Source: Actinoalloteichus caeruleus DSM 43889 (lineage in GTDB: Bacteria > Actinomycetota > Actinomycetes > Mycobacteriales > Pseudonocardiaceae). From it: a stretch of DNA of 64,000 bases. The stretch is from contig NZ_AUBJ02000001.1 in the NCBI RefSeq assembly GCF_000429185.2, positions 5,208,001 through 5,272,000 on the forward strand. The letters run 5' to 3'. The notes under the pieces are model-generated. The model worked only from the letters and a program-made list of their open reading frames with translations. It made no database searches and was not told the origin of the DNA. Of the stretch, positions 1 to 10,804 are shown piece after piece (the first letter of the stretch is position 1; each line of letters begins with the position of its first letter). The position numbers and the translations under genes are program-made.

Positions 1-1263
1 GCCGAACACGCCGAGCAGCAGCATCACCTGCATGACGCCGAACTCCTGCGAGGCCTGGAAGGCGGCGACGAACATGATGACGACCAGGCCGCCGGCCAGG
101 ACGGGGAAGCGGATGAAGCTCAGCCGGGCCAGCGGTGCCGCGAGCAGGAAGCACAGCGCCGCGCCGAGCACGGCGGCCAGGGCGAAGGACCAGATGATGG
201 TGTAGACGAGGTCCAGGTCCTGGGTGATCAGCCGTGGTCCCGGTTCGATGCCGAAGACCAGCAGCGCTCCCAGCAGCAGGGCGGCGGCGGCGCTCCCCGG
301 GATCCCGAAGAGGAGGGTGGGGATCAGGTCACCGGCGGCGATCGAGGTGTTCGCGCCCTCCGGCGCGGCGATGCCACGCGGGTCGCCCTTGCCGAACCTC
401 CGCTTGTCCTTCGAGGTGGCGATGGCCTGGCCGTAGGCGATCCAGCTGCCGGCGGTCGCCCCGATGCCGGGGAGCACGCCGGCCCAGACGCCGACGAGCG
501 CTCCGCGCAGCACCTGCCCCCAGTGGGTCAGGACGTCGCGGAACCCGCGACCCCAGCCGCCGCCGATCCCCGTCTTGGAGGCGACGCTGGTCTTCCTGGC
601 GATGAGCGCGATGATCTCGGCGATGCCGAAGGTGCCCAGGGCGACCGCGACCAGGTCGAGCCCCTCGGTCAGGAACAACGAGCCGAAGGTGAAGCGGTAC
701 TCGGCCGCCGCGGGGGCGGCGCCGATCTGGCCGATCAGCAGTCCGAAGGCGCCGGCCAGCAGGCCCTTGGCGACGTTGCCCCTGGAGAGCAGGGCGGCGA
801 GGCTGATGCCGAGCACGGTGAGCATGAACAGCTCCGGTGAGCCGAACATCAGCACCAGCGGGCGGGCCAGCGGGATGGCCAGGGTCAGGCCGATCGCACC
901 GACGAGACCGCCGACCATCGAGGAGATGAAGGCGATCGACAGCGCCCGGGCCGCCTGCCCCTGTTTGGCCATCGCGTGACCGTCGAGGGTCGTCACGGTC
1001 GCCGAGGCCGAACCGGGGACCCCGATCAGCACGGCGGTGATCGTGTCCGAGGTGTGGATCACGGCGGTCGCGCCGATGATGAGGGCGAGGGCCTGCTGCG
1101 GTTCGAGGACGAACACGAACGGCAACAGGATGGCGACCGCTCCGGTGCCCCCGAGCCCCGGGATGATGCCCATGACCAGACCGGCGAGGACGCCGGAGAT
1201 CAGCATGAGGATCATCTGCGGATCGAGGAAGCCCCCCAGCGCGGAGGCCGCTGCGTCGAGCAT
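1..1263 (-). CDS. tctA: Tripartite tricarboxylate transporter permease TctA (3' end outside window)
   Basis: Large membrane subunit of a secondary carboxylate uptake system that works with a periplasmic-type binding protein. Translating the minus strand from the ATG at 1263 gives 421 codons without a stop: a highly hydrophobic protein opening MLDAAASALGGF, then the glycine-rich GIIPGLGG segment and a second PGIGATAG-type segment near residue 265, both typical TctA repeats. It runs off the left edge, so the last part of the family's roughly 500 residues is missing. The tctC stop lies 60 bp upstream, so the two are probably co-transcribed. The small middle subunit TctB that usually sits between them is absent from this spacing. 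A longer minus-strand reading frame across 329-1564 is only a shadow. Confidence 0.9.
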   Translation of the reverse strand, partial: MLDAAASALGGFLDPQMILMLISGVLAGLVMGIIPGLGGTGAVAILLPFVFVLEPQQALALIIGATAVIHTSDTITAVLIGVPGSASATVTTLDGHAMAKQGQAARALSIAFISSMVGGLVGAIGLTLAIPLARPLVLMFGSPELFMLTVLGISLAALLSRGNVAKGLLAGAFGLLIGQIGAAPAAAEYRFTFGSLFLTEGLDLVAVALGTFGIAEIIALIARKTSVASKTGIGGGWGRGFRDVLTHWGQVLRGALVGVWAGVLPGIGATAGSWIAYGQAIATSKDKRRFGKGDPRGIAAPEGANTSIAAGDLIPTLLFGIPGSAAAALLLGALLVFGIEPGPRLITQDLDLVYTIIWSFALAAVLGAALCFLLAAPLARLSFIRFPVLAGGLVVIMFVAAFQASQEFGVMQVMLLLGVFG

Positions 1264-1323
1264 GGTGGAACCGCCTGTCTGTGTGTTCCGTGGAGACGGT
1301 GTCGGGTTCGGGAGGGAGGCCGG

Positions 1324-2451
1324 TCAGGAGCCGGCGATGACCGTGCCGTAGTTCTCGGCGAGCAGGTCGAGGACGTACTCGCGCACGGAGTCGTCGAGGC
1401 GCAGCGCGTCGCGCACCGACTCCTCCACCTCGTCGCCGGGGTAGATGGGGTAGCCGCCGAGGACCTCGCGGCCCTGTTCGAGGAAGGCCTCGTCCCGCTG
1501 GAGTTCGCGCACGGCGTCGAAGACCGGCTGGACGACGGAGTCCGGGGTGTCCTCGCGGACCCACAGCCCCTTCTGGTACGAGAAGCCGGCCGCGAGGAAG
1601 GTCTTGTAGGCGTCCCAGCCGGGACCGGAGGGGGGCTCGCCGTAGTGCTCCTCGTACACCTCGGGCACGGTTGGCAGGTCCGGCACGTTCGGGTCCCGCA
1701 CGACCTCGCCGGCGTCGTCGAGCTGCCCCAGCGACATCAGGGGGACCGCGCGGCCCTCGTCGATGAGCGGCTGCACCTGGGTGAGGAAGCCGGACGTCGT
1801 CTGGTAGTCGACGTTGAGCTCGCCGCGTTCGATCGCCAGCCGCGCCGGCCCCCGCCCCTCGAAGCCGAAGGTGGAGGTGACGTCGAGCCCCAACACCTCG
1901 AAGGCGAGGACGGCGCTGAGGTCGAGGCCGGTGATGCTGATCCCGCCGTACTGGAGGGGCGTCGAGGGGGTGAAGAGGTCGTCCACCGACGTCACGCCAC
2001 CCTCGACCGAGCCGTAGATGACCCCGCCGGAGCCGTTGATGACGAGGGGGCGCATCTCGCCGAAGTCGAACTCGACCTCCGGGCGCCCCAACAGGTACTG
2101 GAAGTACGTGGTGCCGGAGGACACCAGGACCTCGGAGCCGTCGTTGCCGGCGCTGCGCGCGTACCGGTTGGAGCCGATGATGCTCTCGCCACCGGGGACG
2201 TTCTCGGGTACGAACCTCGTGCCGGTCTCGATGTGCCCGCCGAGGTGGTTGCCGATGAAGCGCCCCCAGACGTCGGTCCCGCCGCCTTCGGCGTAGGGGA
2301 TCAGGACCCGGACCCGGGACGGGAGCGGGTCGCCCTCGTGGGCGTCGGCCATCGTCCCGTGGGGGTTGGGTGTCGCGCAGGCCGCGCCGAGCAGGGCGGC
2401 CGTGGTGAGGACGGCCAGGGCGGTGCCCCGGCGTCGGAAGAGCCGCGTCAT
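1324..2451 (-). CDS. tctC: TctC-family substrate-binding lipoprotein
   Basis: Extracytoplasmic binding protein that should capture a carboxylate and deliver it to TctA. The 375-residue product has a basic start, a hydrophobic stretch and a lipobox LLGAAC at residues ~18-23, so it is probably a lipid-anchored protein. The mature part has the TctC features: VRVLIPYAEGGGTDVWGR near the start and an FVPENVPGGESIIG segment. I chose the ATG at 2451 because a GGAGG lies 10 nt upstream; an in-frame ATG at 2469 overlaps that Shine-Dalgarno sequence, and the longest frame starts at 2550. Gene order with prpF upstream and tctA downstream suggests uptake of an aconitate- or oxalomesaconate-like acid; the substrate itself is not visible. 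Confidence 0.88.
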   Translation of the reverse strand: MTRLFRRRGTALAVLTTAALLGAACATPNPHGTMADAHEGDPLPSRVRVLIPYAEGGGTDVWGRFIGNHLGGHIETGTRFVPENVPGGESIIGSNRYARSAGNDGSEVLVSSGTTYFQYLLGRPEVEFDFGEMRPLVINGSGGVIYGSVEGGVTSVDDLFTPSTPLQYGGISITGLDLSAVLAFEVLGLDVTSTFGFEGRGPARLAIERGELNVDYQTTSGFLTQVQPLIDEGRAVPLMSLGQLDDAGEVVRDPNVPDLPTVPEVYEEHYGEPPSGPGWDAYKTFLAAGFSYQKGLWVREDTPDSVVQPVFDAVRELQRDEAFLEQGREVLGGYPIYPGDEVEESVRDALRLDDSVREYVLDLLAENYGTVIAGS

Positions 2452-2615
2452 TGCGTCTTCGACCTCCATGAGAACGGGTGGGTGTGGCGAAGGGCGGTGG
2501 GTGTGCGGGGTCGCCGACGCCGCCGGTGTTCCGGGACGAGCCGGGAACACCGGCCGTGCCGGTGCGGGGAGGTGTTCGACGCGCCGCCGGTCGGGCGGGG
2601 TCGGAGCGGAAGGCG

Positions 2616-3743
2616 CTAGACGTGCACCTGGCCGGCCATGAGTCGGCGGGCGGTGCGGAAGACGCTGACGCGGTCGACGGTCCAGCCGTTCGCGGTCAGG
2701 TGTGGTTCGGCGGCGACGGCGAGGGTTCCGGAGGGGTGGCCGATGACTCGTTCCGACCCGCCGTCGTCGGGCCGCAGTTGTTCGGCGACGACCGTGCCGT
2801 CGACGCCGGCGGCGACCGCGAGGCAGATGCCGGCGGTCACCGGGAGCGCGCGGTGCACCTGGCCCATGGACAGCGCCGCGACCCGGAGGCTGGTGGCCGC
2901 CGCGTCGACGGTGCTGCCGTCGGTGGCCTGGTAGGTGGTCGGCGGGCCGACGAGTGCCAGCTTCGGGACGGCCCTGAGCGTGGCGCCGGCCTCCTCCCGG
3001 CTGGCGGCGAGCCCCATGCGCACGGCCCCGGCCGTGCGGGCGTGCTCCAGCCTGGCCAGCAGGTCGACGTCGGTGTCCAGCTCGTCGGGGGTCTCCCGGC
3101 CGGTGAGCCCGAGGTCGCGCCAGCGGACCAGGACGAAGGGGTTGGCCGCGTCGATCAGCGTCACCGGGATCTCCCCGAGCCCGGGCACGTCCAGGGTCTC
3201 CTGGGGGCTGCCGGTGGGCAGGAGGGAACCGGTGCGGGAACCCCCGGGGTCCAGGTAGTCGAGCTGGATGCGGGATCCGGTGCCGGGGATCCCGGGGATC
3301 GCGAAGTCGCCGGTGGGATCGAAGCGGCCGTCCCTGGTGGGGACGGTGGCCACGATGATCTTGCCGGTGTTGGTGTTGTGGATGCGGACCCGGGTGGTGC
3401 CCGCCCCGGGGGTGACGAGCCCCTCGTCCACGGCGAAGGGGCCCACGGCGGCGGAGAGGTTCCCGCAGTTCCCGCCCCGGTCGACCACGGCGGCGTCGAT
3501 CGAGACCTGGCAGAACTCGTAGTCGACGTCCGCGCCCCGGGTGCCTGGGCTGATGACGGCGACCTTGCTGGTGCTGGAGGTGGCACCGCCGAGCCCGTCG
3601 ATCTGCCGTCCGTGGGGGTCGGGGCTGCCCATCGCGCGGAGGATCACCTCGTCGCGGGCGGCGGGCTCCCGGGGGAGGTCCCGCTCGTGGAAGAACAGGC
3701 CCCTGCTGGTGCCGCCCCGCATGATCACGCTGTTGACGAGCAC
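2616..3743 (-). CDS. prpF: PrpF/GalD-family isomerase (methylaconitate or oxalomesaconate type)
   Basis: PrpF proteins are cofactor-independent isomerases of unsaturated tricarboxylates such as 2-methylaconitate or 4-oxalomesaconate, with a diaminopimelate-epimerase-like fold. The product (375 residues) opens with the family signature MRGGTSRGLFF and carries DGLGGATSSTSKVAVI near residue 50 and the NCGNLSAAVGPFAV segment with the Cys of this superfamily near residue 95. The GTG at 3743 is preferred: GAGGA lies just upstream, and the alternative ATG at 3794 sits inside a palindrome. It is first in a minus-strand group with tctC and tctA, suggesting that the imported acid is isomerised on entry. 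The exact substrate is inference. Confidence 0.85.
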   Translation of the reverse strand: MLVNSVIMRGGTSRGLFFHERDLPREPAARDEVILRAMGSPDPHGRQIDGLGGATSSTSKVAVISPGTRGADVDYEFCQVSIDAAVVDRGGNCGNLSAAVGPFAVDEGLVTPGAGTTRVRIHNTNTGKIIVATVPTRDGRFDPTGDFAIPGIPGTGSRIQLDYLDPGGSRTGSLLPTGSPQETLDVPGLGEIPVTLIDAANPFVLVRWRDLGLTGRETPDELDTDVDLLARLEHARTAGAVRMGLAASREEAGATLRAVPKLALVGPPTTYQATDGSTVDAAATSLRVAALSMGQVHRALPVTAGICLAVAAGVDGTVVAEQLRPDDGGSERVIGHPSGTLAVAAEPHLTANGWTVDRVSVFRTARRLMAGQVHV

Positions 3744-3782
3744 AGCTTCCTCACCCCCGTACCCCGATGAACGCAGATTGCA

Positions 3783-3797
3783 TACATCTTGCATGTA
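3783..3797. promoter_or_regulatory. Candidate operator of the prpF-tctC-tctA group
   Basis: TACAT-CTTGC-ATGTA, a perfect 5-bp inverted repeat with a 5-nt centre, lies 40 bp before the chosen prpF start. It also overlaps a near direct repeat TTGCATAC/TTGCATGT (3779-3796). The position suits a repressor such as a GntR-family protein, but no regulator gene is adjacent in the window. Low-specificity evidence. Confidence 0.35.
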
Positions 3798-3887
3798 GTC
3801 CGGATGGGTGTAAAGGCTGCGCGCGGAAAAATGCGCGGGAAGCGGCGACGGCCCGGGTGACCAGGTGTTTCCCTCTCAATACACGAC

Positions 3888-3923
3888 AACGGCCGGTCCG
3901 ATCAATGGATCGAACCGGCCGTT
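3888..3923 (-). terminator. Strong hairpin downstream of the nitroreductase gene
   Basis: A 10-bp arm AACGGCCGGT, one mismatch and a further 5-bp CGATC arm pair with their complements around an AATG loop. It lies 91 bp after the minus-strand stop at 4015, as expected for an intrinsic-type terminator. No U-tract follows on the minus strand, which is common in actinobacteria. Confidence 0.65.
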
Positions 3924-4014
3924 CCGGACATCGTGCGCGAGTCGTGCGTGAAGTTGTGCCGCCCTTGGTGTCGCCGCCGGATGTCGCCCGGGGAGCGGGG
4001 GCGGAAGCCCCGCC

Positions 4015-4623
4015 TCAGACGGAGCTGACCACCTGGTCGTACTCCAGTCGCGGCAGACGCGGGTACCAGGCGTCGGGGCCGGGTCGGCCGACGTTGACCA
4101 CCGCGAGCACCCGCTGGTTGCCCTCGGGGAAGAAGTCCGCCTCGATGCCGGCCGCGTCGAAGCCGGTCATGGGGCCGGCGGCCAGTCCGGCCGCGCGCAC
4201 GCCGAGGATGAAGTAGCCGACCTGGAGGGTCGCGTTCAGGCGAGCGGAGCTCTCCCGGCCGGTCGCCTCGGCGAAGAAGTCCTTCGCGTTCGGCACGGGC
4301 GGGAACTGGCTCGGCAGGTGCTCGTGGAAGTCGGTGTCGGCGGTCAGGATGACGGCCAGCGGGGCGTTGCCGGTCTTCTCCTTGTTGCCGTCGGCCATGT
4401 GCCCGACCAGGCGCTCCCTGGCCTCGGGCGACCGCACGAGCGTCGCGCGCAGCGGTTGCTGGTTCATGGACGTCGGCGCCCACTTCACCAGGTCGTAGAT
4501 CGCTCGCACCTGCTCGTCGGTGACCGGCTCGTCAGTGAAGGTGTTCGCGGTCCTGGCCTCGCGGAACAGTTGTTCCTGGCTCTCAGGGGAGATCGTGATG
4601 TGCGGGGTCGTCGTGCTGGTCAT
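4015..4623 (-). CDS. Nitroreductase-family flavoprotein (RutE/HadB-like malonic semialdehyde reductase)
   Basis: FMN-dependent NAD(P)H oxidoreductase of the nitroreductase superfamily; the RutE/HadB branch reduces malonic semialdehyde to 3-hydroxypropionate and can act on nitro compounds. The 202-residue product shows the branch pattern: RTANTFTDEPVTDEQVR, then WAPTSMNQQPLR near residue 50 (phosphate-binding region), a PLAVILTADTDFHEHLP middle and GFDAAGIEADFF near the C-terminus. The start at 4623 is fixed by an AGGAG 10 nt upstream; a longer upstream frame is GC-rich filler. It stands alone, with no rut genes around, so a pyrimidine-degradation role is not supported by context. Confidence 0.82.
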   Translation of the reverse strand: MTSTTTPHITISPESQEQLFREARTANTFTDEPVTDEQVRAIYDLVKWAPTSMNQQPLRATLVRSPEARERLVGHMADGNKEKTGNAPLAVILTADTDFHEHLPSQFPPVPNAKDFFAEATGRESSARLNATLQVGYFILGVRAAGLAAGPMTGFDAAGIEADFFPEGNQRVLAVVNVGRPGPDAWYPRLPRLEYDQVVSSV

Positions 4624-5081
4624 CGGGCAATGCTCCTGGAGATCGGATCGGGATCTGGATCGGGGTTGGCGGGGGCGGAGCCACCGCGATCCGCAACGAA
4701 GTAGAGCGTTCAAGTATTTCAGGGTGTGGCTCAGGTCTCCTCGCGGCGCGGGGAACAGCCGTTCGGGGCCGCGCGCCCCACCTCCGTGCTCTTCGCGTCG
4801 TCGCCCTCGGTCCGGGTGCGCACCCGATGAGTGCGTTTCCTCCCCGCGCGGGCGGATGGGTGGCTGCTTTCCCGGCCGGACGTCGGCGGAGGGTGACGCG
4901 GTCGCCACGTCGGGTGCGTGAACGCGGGATGTCCCGCGCTTCTCCGCTGACCGTCACTGGGGTGGCTGCCCGGGGCGTGCCCGTTCGGAATGGCGCATGG
5001 GGGCCTAAGGTGTCCCGTGGGTCTCGTGAAATCGGGGTCTGGCTGCGTAACATCGGCCGGTAGTGAGAGAGGAGGTCCACC
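4624..5081. other. Intergenic region between nitroreductase and tatA
   Basis: This 458-bp divergent spacer has no convincing ORF on either strand. An AT-richer patch around 4700-4725 lies where the nitroreductase promoter should be. The tatA promoter candidate is near the right end. Confidence 0.6.
4984..5011 (+). promoter_or_regulatory. Candidate tatA promoter
   Basis: TTCGGA (4984-4989) and TAAGGT (5006-5011) are separated by 16 bp, close to actinobacterial housekeeping -35/-10 elements, about 70 bp before the tatA start. Sequence match only. Confidence 0.4.
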
Positions 5082-5393
5082 GTGGGTGGAATCGGAGGAT
5101 GGCAGCTCCTGATCATCGTGGGCGTTCTGGTGCTGCTCTTCGGCGCCTCGAAGCTGCCGCAGATGGCCAGGTCGCTCGGCCAGTCGGCGCGCATCCTGCG
5201 CGCCGAGACCAAGGGCTTCAAGAAGGACGACGAGGCGGCCGAGTCCCAGGACCAGGCGGCGCAGCAGCAGCCGGCGGCGCAGCCCGCTCCGCAGCAGCAG
5301 ATCACGCCAGGTCAGCCGGTCGTCGCGCAGCCCGTCACCAACGCGCAACCGGTACAGGCCGAGCAGCAGAGCACTGACGACAGCCGCCGCTGA
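5082..5393 (+). CDS. tatA: Sec-independent translocase subunit TatA
   Basis: Pore-forming subunit of the twin-arginine translocase, which exports folded proteins across the membrane. The 103-residue product has the family layout: a short N-terminal transmembrane helix (WQLLIIVGVLVLLFGASKLP), the conserved FG-x-KLP hinge, an amphipathic helix (MARSLGQSARILRAE) with FKKD, and a long Gln/Ala/Pro-rich tail. It starts at GTG 5082 with GGAGG 7 nt upstream. tatC follows after 39 bp. No tatB is seen here. Confidence 0.95.
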   Translation: MGGIGGWQLLIIVGVLVLLFGASKLPQMARSLGQSARILRAETKGFKKDDEAAESQDQAAQQQPAAQPAPQQQITPGQPVVAQPVTNAQPVQAEQQSTDDSRR

Positions 5394-5432
5394 TCACGGC
5401 CGGCGTTCACGGAAACGGCGGGGCCCCCGGTC

Positions 5433-6419
5433 GTGGTTCGAGGATTGAAGGCACTGCGCCTGGTCAAGACGCTGAGCAGGTTCCGGCGTCGCGGGATCGG
5501 TCGCAGGTGGGGACGGCGTGCCAACCCCGACGGCACGATGCCGTTGATGGAGCACCTGTACGAGCTGCGGTACCGGCTCACGGTCGCCTTCGCCGCGCTC
5601 GTGGTGACCACCGTGCTCGGCTTCCTGTGGTTCACCAACTCGGTGTGGGTGCTGCCCTCGCTGGGTGAGCTGCTCACCGCCCCCTACTGCGCCCTGCCCA
5701 CCGAGATCCGCTTCGAGCCCAACGACGGCCAGTGCCAGCTGATGCAGACGGCCCCCTTCGAGGTCTTCATGCTCCAGCTGAAGGTGGCCTTCGCCGCCGG
5801 GCTGGTCCTGGGCTCCCCGATCTGGCTGTACCAGATCTGGGCCTTCATCACCCCGGGCCTCTACGCCAGGGAGCGCAAGTTCGCCGGGCTGTTCGTCGGC
5901 TTCGCGTCGGTGCTCTTCGCCGTGGGCGCGGTCCTCGCCTACAACGTCGCCCCGCAGGGGCTGCGCTTCATGACCTCCTTCGGCGGCGACCAGTTCTTCA
6001 CGTCGCTGACGGGTGGGGAGTACATCAGTTTCGTCCTGCTGCTCCTGATGATCTTCGGCATCAGCTTCGAGCTCCCCCTGCTCGTGGTGATGCTCAACTT
6101 CGCCGGGGTGCTCCCCTTCGCCAAGATCAAGAGCTGGTGGCGGGGCATCACCTTCTCGCTGTTCTGCTTCGCCGCGCTGGTCACCCCCGGTCAGGACCCG
6201 GTGTCGATGGTGGTGCTCGCGATCGCGCTGTGCCTGCTGTTCGGCGCGGCCAGTCAGATCGCCTGGCTGCACGACAGGCGCAAGGCCAAGAAGCTGGCGG
6301 CGGCCGGTCTCGCGGGCGGCGACCTCGACGAGCCCTCCCGGCTCGACCTGACGCCGAGTGGTCCCGAGCAGGCCACGGACAGCAAGGAGATCCGGCGGGA
6401 CTACGACGACGTGACCTGA
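5433..6419 (+). CDS. tatC: Sec-independent translocase subunit TatC
   Basis: Polytopic core receptor for twin-arginine signal peptides, partner of TatA. The 328-residue product has the signature NPDGTMPLMEHLYELRYRL at about residues 31-49, several transmembrane helices, and the conserved F.P.L/F..ER segment (FITPGLYARERKFAG). The C-terminal ~55 residues are a charged cytosolic tail. The GTG at 5433 retains the NPDG motif; the ATG at 5538 would cut into it. Ribosome-binding signal is weak, so translation may depend on tatA. Confidence 0.95.
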   Translation: MVRGLKALRLVKTLSRFRRRGIGRRWGRRANPDGTMPLMEHLYELRYRLTVAFAALVVTTVLGFLWFTNSVWVLPSLGELLTAPYCALPTEIRFEPNDGQCQLMQTAPFEVFMLQLKVAFAAGLVLGSPIWLYQIWAFITPGLYARERKFAGLFVGFASVLFAVGAVLAYNVAPQGLRFMTSFGGDQFFTSLTGGEYISFVLLLLMIFGISFELPLLVVMLNFAGVLPFAKIKSWWRGITFSLFCFAALVTPGQDPVSMVVLAIALCLLFGAASQIAWLHDRRKAKKLAAAGLAGGDLDEPSRLDLTPSGPEQATDSKEIRRDYDDVT

Positions 6420-6579
6420 TCCCCCGTGGAGCGGGACCCGTCGCCGTCGGCCCGGGGCGCTGGTGGAGCCGCCGGGGCCGGCCGGAGCGGCGGGGTGAGG
6501 GGCCACGTCAGCCAGGGCAGGTCGTGCCGCACCCAACCCCTGGGCACACCCACTCCGGTGGGCGGGTGGTGTCCCCGTC

Positions 6580-8940
<2,361 letters not shown>

Positions 8941-9164
8941 CCACACCCCGCACGCGCCGGAGCCGCCGCCTCCGGGTCCCGTGGGGGAGCTGGGCGCAGG
9001 GAAGTGCCGTCGGAGCTACCGGCACGGGTCGGGATGCGGGGCTGTCACAGGTCTGGCTCGGCCCGGGAGGACCTCCGGTGCCGCATTCTGCCGGACCGGC
9101 GAGGTCGACGAGGCCGACATCCCCGTCCCGAACGAGTGATGCGTCCGGCCCGGTGGGCCCGCGC

Positions 9165-9563
9165 TCAGCGTCGCGCGCGGGCCGTCTCCCGGGCGTTGGT
9201 CCGCTCGATGGCGCGCACCAGCTCGCTCTTGCTCATCTTCGACCTGCCCGGCAGGTCCAGTTCCCTCGCCACCTCGTACAGGTGTTCCTTGGTGGCGTTG
9301 GCGTCGACGCCCGACCGGGACCGCCCGCCCGAGCTGCTCGCGCCCCGCCGGGCCCGCGAATCCGAGGGCCCCCGTTCCGGTTTGGCCTCCCAGTGGTCGC
9401 CGACCTTCTCGTAGGAGTGCTTCAGCGCGGCGTAGGCGACCTGGTGGGCCCGCCGGCCCTCGCCGTAGCTGTCGATGGCCGAGTCGTGCGCCTTCACCCA
9501 CGTGCGCTGCGCCTTCTTGGGGGAGCGGCGCAGCGTGTCCGGGAGGCTGTCCCAGCCAGGCAT
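9165..9563 (-). CDS. ChaB-family protein with C-terminal Rho-N-like domain
   Basis: 132 residues. The N-terminal half (WDSLPDTLRRSPKKAQRTWVKAHDSAIDSYG...HQVAYAALKHSYEK) is the ChaB fold, once annotated as a cation transport regulator. The C-terminal ~40 residues (ATKEHLYEVARELDLPGRSKMSKSELVRAI) resemble the Rho N-terminal SAP-like domain, which binds nucleic acid. A basic, Ser-rich linker joins them. ATG 9563 has GGAGGTG 9 nt upstream. This architecture occurs in actinobacteria, but its biochemical role is not established; nucleic-acid binding is inferred. Confidence 0.85.
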   Translation of the reverse strand: MPGWDSLPDTLRRSPKKAQRTWVKAHDSAIDSYGEGRRAHQVAYAALKHSYEKVGDHWEAKPERGPSDSRARRGASSSGGRSRSGVDANATKEHLYEVARELDLPGRSKMSKSELVRAIERTNARETARARR

Positions 9564-9599
9564 GGTCTCTCACCTCCATCTGGTCGGTCGGACCGTTCC

Positions 9600-9622
9600 C
9601 GGTCGTCGCCCGAGGACGACCG
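9600..9622 (-). terminator. Hairpin after ackA
   Basis: CGGTCGTC pairs with GACGACCG around a 7-nt loop, 51 bp past the ackA stop on the minus strand and before the chaB-like gene. Probable transcription end for xfp-ackA. Confidence 0.5.
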
Positions 9623-9673
9623 CTTCTCCGCCGGGCGTACCCGGGCGGCGAGCACCGAAACGTCCGAGATCAC

Positions 9674-10804
9674 TCACCGGGAGGACAGACCGCCGACGAC
9701 CCCGGCCGTGTCGACCGCGATCCCCAGCTCCTCGCGCGGTTCGACCACGAGGACCGGCACCGAGGCGTCCCCCGCCGAGACGAGCCCGTCCTCGGCGCGG
9801 TCGCCGACCACCGGCTCCTCCACACCCAGCACGTTCAGCCGCCGGCACACCGCCGCGCGCACCTCGGGCTGGTCCCAGCCGATCTCCCCGGTGAACACGA
9901 GGGCGTCCACCCGATCCAGGCTGGTGGCGGCGGCCGCCAGCTCCCGGCTCACCCCACGGGCGAACACGTCCAACGCCAGCGCCGCGGTGGCGTCACCCGC
10001 CCCCGCGGCGCGCACCAGGTCCCGGGTGTCCGCCGACAGCCCGTCCGAGAGGCCCAGCAGGCCCGAACGCCGGCGCAGCGCCTCGTCGAGGTCCTCCCAT
10101 GACAACCCGGCGCCGTCCCGGCTGGTGAGCCAGAGCAGCAACCCCGGGTCGACGCTGCCGGACCGGGTGGTCATCGGCATTCCCTCCAGGGGTGTCATCC
10201 CCATCGAGGTGTCCACGCTCCGCCCGTCCCGGACCGCGCTCACCGAACACCCACCACCGAGGTGGGTGAGCAGCAGCTGGTCGGCGGGCCGGCCGAGGTC
10301 ACCGAGCAGGGCGGTCGCCCGCCGCAGCGCCCAGCCGTAGGACAGCCCGTGGAACCCGTACCGCCGCAACCCGTACCGCCGAGTCCACTCGGCTGGCAGC
10401 GGGTAGGTGGTCGCGACCTCGGACAGCTCGGCGTGGAACGCGGTGTCGGGGCACCACACGTGCGGGTGGTCGGGCAGCCTGCTCAGCAGGGTGTCCACCA
10501 GGCGCAGCGCGGCCGGCACGTGGGACGGCGCCAGCCCGGCCGCGGCCCGCACCGACGCCACCGAGGAGCGGTCGACCAGCGTGGGCGCCCGCACCTCCCG
10601 ACCACCGTGCACCAGGCGGTGTCCGACCCCGGCGACCCCCGACGGGTCGGTGCGGGAGAGGAAGTCGTCCAGCTCCCGCTCCGCCTCGGCGCTGCCCGGC
10701 GGGCGTTCCACCGCCGCCGAGTCCACCACGCGCGGTTCCGGGAGCTCCACGAGGTGCAGCTGGAGGCTGGACGAACCGGCGTTCACCGTCAGCACCCTCG
10801 TCAC
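9674..10804 (-). CDS. ackA: Acetate kinase
   Basis: Converts acetyl phosphate and ADP to acetate and ATP. The 376-residue product has the ASKHA phosphate-binding start TVNAGSSSLQ, the GHRLVHGG motif, the FHGLSYGWA segment, LTHLGGGCS, and an ENxP-like region replaced by FTGEIGWDQPEVR. I set the start at GTG 10804 because it overlaps the phosphoketolase TGA as GTGA; the upstream GTG at 10819 lies inside that gene. Coupling to xfp means that acetyl phosphate made by phosphoketolase is cashed in directly as ATP. Slightly shorter than many AckA proteins (about 400 residues). Confidence 0.93.
   Translation of the reverse strand: MTRVLTVNAGSSSLQLHLVELPEPRVVDSAAVERPPGSAEAERELDDFLSRTDPSGVAGVGHRLVHGGREVRAPTLVDRSSVASVRAAAGLAPSHVPAALRLVDTLLSRLPDHPHVWCPDTAFHAELSEVATTYPLPAEWTRRYGLRRYGFHGLSYGWALRRATALLGDLGRPADQLLLTHLGGGCSVSAVRDGRSVDTSMGMTPLEGMPMTTRSGSVDPGLLLWLTSRDGAGLSWEDLDEALRRRSGLLGLSDGLSADTRDLVRAAGAGDATAALALDVFARGVSRELAAAATSLDRVDALVFTGEIGWDQPEVRAAVCRRLNVLGVEEPVVGDRAEDGLVSAGDASVPVLVVEPREELGIAVDTAGVVGGLSSR

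Noticed and set aside
329-1564. 411-codon minus-strand frame over the tctA gene
   Set aside because: Arg/Gly/Pro-rich shadow of the TctA frame, which carries clear transporter motifs.
976-2619. 547-codon plus-strand frame
   Set aside because: Antisense shadow of tctC and tctA; no domain, no ribosome-binding site.
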